The translations under genes and the position numbers were made by a program. A stretch of DNA of 8,420 nt, taken from contig JACZQQ010000113.1 in NCBI GenBank assembly GCA_022545645.1, forward strand, positions 1-8,420. Direction: 5' to 3'. The notes under the pieces were generated by a model that was given only the letters and a program-made list of their open reading frames with translations, did no database searches and was not told the DNA's origin. This DNA comes from Acidobacteriota bacterium (lineage in GTDB: Bacteria > Acidobacteriota > UBA6911 > RPQK01 > JADFOI01). This document shows, piece by piece, positions 5,819 to 8,420 of this stretch (its first letter is position 1; every line of letters begins with the position of its first letter).

Positions 5819-7156
5819 ATGACTGGAAAAATCCTTATCCTTTGCTTCATTTGCCTCCCTTCCCTTCTCAAGGCTCAAACGCCTGACGTGGTGATCTATC
5901 CTCGTCCCAGAGAGGACACCAAGCTGGCCGTGGCCGATTTTGTAGCCCGAACTTCAGACACCTCGGAAGTACAGGCAGCCTTAGAGATTTTCGATCGGGT
6001 CCTATGGGATGATCTGGAGTTCTCCGCTTTCTTTGAGATGCCGTCCAAGAGCTTTTATCCTCTGAAGCCACTACGATCTCCCACCGATGTCAAATTTGAC
6101 AACTGGCAAGTCCCCACTCTGGACGTGGACTTTCTCATCTTTGGCAACCTTCAGGTGGATAGCGGACTCGCCGTGGTGGAGGCCTATCTGTACGACGTGC
6201 GGACACGAGAACAGGTTTTGGGAAAGCGCTACAACATCTCAGATAAGGCATTGATTCAAAGAGTGGCCCACGAATTCGCCGATCAGGTGGTTTTCCAGTT
6301 GTCTGCCGGAACCAGTCGCGGCGTGGCTCGTGCGCAGATCGCTTATAGCTCTCTCAAAGGTCAAGGCAAGGAAATCTATGTGATGGACTATGATGGAGCG
6401 AATCAGCGGACCATCACCGCCAACGGGGGCTTAAATAAATTCCCCGAATGGTCCTCTGATAATTCAAAGCTGGCTTTCATCACCCATCTTCCCCGTAGCA
6501 GCCGATGGGAATTATGGATTCAGTCTCTGGATGGAGGCCGAAGAGTGTTGCCGCTACCGAGTTCCTATGTCGCATCCCCGGCCTTTTCCCCCGATGGCAC
6601 GCAGCTGGCGTTTTCAACCCGCGAAGTGAACGGCACCGATGCAGGCATTTACATCTCTAATCTTGACGGCAGCCGGCTCAAAAACCTGAGCAACCACTCA
6701 GCCATAGACTCTTCGCCCACCTGGAGTCCAACGGGACGGCAAATTGGCTTCATTTCCGATCGCTCGGGCTCCCCTCAGTTGTGGTTGATGGATTCTGATG
6801 GATCGAATGTTCAACGCTTGGTTCGAGAAGGGGGTCACTGCGACAGTCCTAATTGGTCCCCGGACGGCCGATTCATCACCTATTCCTGGCAGCCACGCGG
6901 CCAGTGGAATCACCAGATCTACGTCATAGAAGTGGCTACCGGAAGAATCTTCCAGTTGACTTCAGGTCGTGGCAGTAGCGAGAATCCGCACTGGTCCCCC
7001 GACGGCCGCCATATCGCATTCCAAAGCAATCGAACCGGAGCCAAACAGATCTTCGTTATGAATGCCGATGGGAAAAATTTAAGACAGATCACCGCTTATG
7101 GTAGCAACGAAAGTCCTGCATGGGCGGGTTACCCGGTGACTGAAACCCAAGAATAA
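5819..7156 (+). CDS. tolB: Tol-Pal periplasmic beta-propeller protein TolB
   Basis: TolB is a soluble periplasmic protein that binds Pal and is displaced by TolA. Numbered from the ATG at 5819, the 445 residues are a signal peptide (about 1-19, hydrophobic ILILCFICLPSLL with likely cleavage after LKA), a TolB N-terminal domain (about 22-165), and a six-bladed propeller of PD40/WD40-like repeats (about 170-440). The repeats recur as FPEWSSDNSKLAF, SPAFSPDGTQLAF, SPTWSPTGRQIGF, SPNWSPDGRFITY and NPHWSPDGRHIAF. The start is uncertain. The longest frame begins at an ATG at 5759 that overlaps the tolA stop (ATGA) but has GGAGG directly against it with no spacing. A GTG at 5783 has GAGG 4 bases upstream. 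I chose 5819 because it gives a compact signal peptide, although only a purine-rich stretch precedes it. Confidence 0.94.
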   Translation: MTGKILILCFICLPSLLKAQTPDVVIYPRPREDTKLAVADFVARTSDTSEVQAALEIFDRVLWDDLEFSAFFEMPSKSFYPLKPLRSPTDVKFDNWQVPTLDVDFLIFGNLQVDSGLAVVEAYLYDVRTREQVLGKRYNISDKALIQRVAHEFADQVVFQLSAGTSRGVARAQIAYSSLKGQGKEIYVMDYDGANQRTITANGGLNKFPEWSSDNSKLAFITHLPRSSRWELWIQSLDGGRRVLPLPSSYVASPAFSPDGTQLAFSTREVNGTDAGIYISNLDGSRLKNLSNHSAIDSSPTWSPTGRQIGFISDRSGSPQLWLMDSDGSNVQRLVREGGHCDSPNWSPDGRFITYSWQPRGQWNHQIYVIEVATGRIFQLTSGRGSSENPHWSPDGRHIAFQSNRTGAKQIFVMNADGKNLRQITAYGSNESPAWAGYPVTETQE

Positions 7157-7175
7157 GGGGTGGAGGAAATCTGAT

Positions 7176-7958
7176 ATGCGACGTGTCTCTCTTTATAATC
7201 TGAGTTGGTTCCTTTGTTTCCTCTGTTTACTCACCGCAGCGGCCTGCCAAAAAAGGCCTCCCCCAAGGGCACCCTCACCAAGTCCTTCCCGTTCAGGTGA
7301 CATAGCCCGCAACGACCGGCGCGCTGGTTCATTGCCTACCGTGACCCTGACTGCCTCGCCGAGCAGCGTTGAGCGCGGGGAGCAGACTACACTTAGTTGG
7401 ACGACAACCGACACCATGTCACTTTTAATCGATAGCGGTATAGGAAACGTCGCCGACAGCGGATCCTTAGTGATCTCTCCTCGAGAATCCACCACCTATA
7501 CCGCAACGGCCACGGGTCCTGGAGGACAAGCCACTGCCACCACTCGGGTGACTGTCGTTCCCCGATCGGCCCGGGGCATCATCACCTCCACGGACCTGGA
7601 CGGTCTCCAACAGGCCATCGAAGAGGGAAAAATCCAGCCCCTATTTTTTGAGTACGATCAGGCGGGAATCAATGCCGAGGGGGAGCGCGTCCTCAAAGAG
7701 AATGCCCGCTGGTTTCAGCAGTTTCCCAACGCCACGATTGTGATTGAAGGCCATTGCGACGAACGAGGAACCGAGGAATACAATCTGGCCTTGGGGGATC
7801 GGCGAGCACAGGCGGTCAAAGTCCATCTGGTGCAATTGGGAATCGATCCCGGTCGCATGGAAACGATCTCTTTCGGTGAGGAGCGGCCCTTTGCACCCGG
7901 TTACGACGAAGCCGCCTACAGGCTGAACCGACGTGCTCATTTTATAGTCATAAGGTGA
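7176..7958 (+). CDS. pal: Peptidoglycan-associated lipoprotein Pal with an added Ig-like domain
   Basis: Pal tethers the outer membrane to peptidoglycan and is the target of the Tol motor. The 260-residue precursor has a signal peptide ending in a lipobox (LTAAAC, lipidated C24), a Pro/Ser-rich spacer (25-53), an Ig-like beta domain (about 54-128, TVTLTASPSSVERGE to TTRVTVV), and an OmpA-like C-terminal domain (about 153-260). GHCDERGTEEYNLALGDRRA holds D195 and R210. They are 15 residues apart, as in the diaminopimelate-binding pair known in OmpA_C domains. Typical Pal is about 170 residues, so this one is longer by the Ig-like module. The ATG at 7176 has GGAGG at 7162-7166 with a 9-base spacing, and it lies 19 bases after tolB. 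Confidence 0.95.
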   Translation: MRRVSLYNLSWFLCFLCLLTAAACQKRPPPRAPSPSPSRSGDIARNDRRAGSLPTVTLTASPSSVERGEQTTLSWTTTDTMSLLIDSGIGNVADSGSLVISPRESTTYTATATGPGGQATATTRVTVVPRSARGIITSTDLDGLQQAIEEGKIQPLFFEYDQAGINAEGERVLKENARWFQQFPNATIVIEGHCDERGTEEYNLALGDRRAQAVKVHLVQLGIDPGRMETISFGEERPFAPGYDEAAYRLNRRAHFIVIR

Positions 7959-7961
7959 AAA

Positions 7962-7996
7962 GGCTGACAATAGACCACAGACCATAGACCATAGAC
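7962..7996 (-). repeat. Heptamer tandem repeat (GTCTATG units) just after pal
   Basis: On the minus strand five consecutive 7-base units start with GTC: GTCTATG (7996-7990), GTCTATG (7989-7983), GTCTGTG (7982-7976), GTCTATT (7975-7969) and GTCAGCC (7968-7962). The array begins four bases after the pal stop. Its last unit is one base from the GTCAGCT unit found upstream of recN, so the two arrays look related. No opposing inverted block was found nearby. Confidence 0.8.
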
Positions 7997-8000
7997 ATCA

Positions 8001-8229
8001 GGAGCTTGAAACTTGGACCGCAAGTTGATTCCCCTTCGACTGCGGGATAGAATCGAGAGCCGGGACTATTCGTAGGCTCTCGTCGCGAAGTGGCTGAAAA
8101 CGCCGTCGTGAGTGCGTTGCGCCACACGCGAGGGTACCCCGCTTGCGGGTCGCGGAACGATGGCAGGGCGGATGGTTTCGCCAACTGCAATAGAGAATCC
8201 ATGAATAATCCCGGCTAATGGAGGCCGTT
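8001..8229. other. Non-coding pal-cpoB gap with two hairpins
   Basis: This is the rest of the 271-base gap that breaks an otherwise tightly packed operon. Neither strand has a frame I consider real. CGAGAGCC at 8054-8061 pairs perfectly with GGCTCTCG at 8075-8082 around a 13-base loop. CCCGC at 8138-8142 and GCGGG at 8145-8149 form a short second stem. Neither is followed by a T-run, so neither is a classical terminator. It could be a transcribed RNA element, an mRNA processing site or a dispersed repeat. GGAGG at 8220-8224 is the ribosome site of the next gene. Confidence 0.5.
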
Positions 8230-8420
8230 ATGAAGCGAATCCAACCGATCATAAGTCTTCTGGTGGTTTTGACAGGGTCCCTATCCTGGGGACTGGCAGG
8301 AACAGAAGAGGAAATCATTCGTCTTCAAAACGACGTCCTGCAGGTGCAGAATCAGATCCGAGTGCTTCAAAAAAGTGTGGATGACACCACGGCCATCTTG
8401 AGGGCTTTGCTGGAACAGGT
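8230..8420 (+). CDS. CpoB/YbgF-like periplasmic coiled-coil protein, 3' end cut by window edge
   Basis: Only the first 63 codons are present. They encode a signal peptide (about 1-24: two basic residues, then IISLLVVLTGSLSWGLA), with likely cleavage near GLAG, followed by a heptad-patterned Gln/Leu/Val-rich helix (EEEIIRLQNDVLQVQNQIRVLQKSV). This is what the N-terminus of CpoB/YbgF looks like: a trimerising coiled coil that precedes a TPR domain, here outside the window. CpoB coordinates Tol-Pal constriction with peptidoglycan synthesis and usually follows pal, so position supports the call. The TPR part cannot be checked. The ATG at 8230 has GGAGG five bases upstream (8220-8224), an unambiguous start. 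The 271-base gap before it suggests it may be regulated separately from pal. Confidence 0.75.
   Translation, partial: MKRIQPIISLLVVLTGSLSWGLAGTEEEIIRLQNDVLQVQNQIRVLQKSVDDTTAILRALLEQ

Noticed and set aside
8054..8082. Intrinsic terminator after pal
   Set aside because: An 8-bp stem with a 13-base loop is not followed by T residues, and it lies about 100 bases past the pal stop.
8201..8218. Five-codon ATG frame ending just before the cpoB ribosome site
   Set aside because: It is too short and has no ribosome binding site of its own.
7998..8318. Open frames on the minus strand across the pal-cpoB gap (7948-8202 and 7998-8318)
   Set aside because: They run through hairpins and repeats, one overlaps the cpoB-like signal peptide, and neither has a ribosome site or recognisable domain.

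Overview
The window is one chromosomal segment of a diderm (Gram-negative-type) bacterium. It has two divergent gene clusters and no RNA gene, insertion sequence, phage gene or CRISPR array. I think the host is an acidobacterium or a close relative. The reasons are the gene order, the miaB gene followed by a bifunctional-nuclease (BFN/DUF151) gene, and a Pal lipoprotein carrying an extra Ig-like domain. This is inference, and no marker gene here settles it.

Left half, minus strand (1-3587): recN (DNA repair ATPase), then miaB (tRNA methylthiotransferase), then the start of a BFN/DUF151 gene that overlaps the end of miaB by 17 bases and runs off the left edge. recN and miaB are separated by 225 bases filled with phased octamer repeats.

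Right half, plus strand (3798-8420): a Tol-Pal operon in canonical order, tolQ, tolR, tolA-like (TonB-type), tolB, pal, then the 5' end of a cpoB/ybgF-like gene cut by the right edge. The first four genes abut or overlap within a few bases. TolQ and TolR form the proton-driven inner-membrane motor. The TolA-like protein transmits force across the periplasm. TolB and Pal form the outer-membrane/peptidoglycan end, and CpoB-like proteins coordinate Tol with cell-wall synthesis at division. pal and the cpoB-like gene are separated by a 271-base gap that is not coding.

The least ordinary content is in the three intergenic gaps. Each holds short tandem units of 7 or 8 bases that begin with GTC or GTG. 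In two gaps the units occur as inverted blocks facing each other around a unique centre, which could form long hairpins. The coding content is conserved housekeeping. I found no convincing undescribed gene system, so the repeats and the Ig-carrying Pal are the main points for follow-up.
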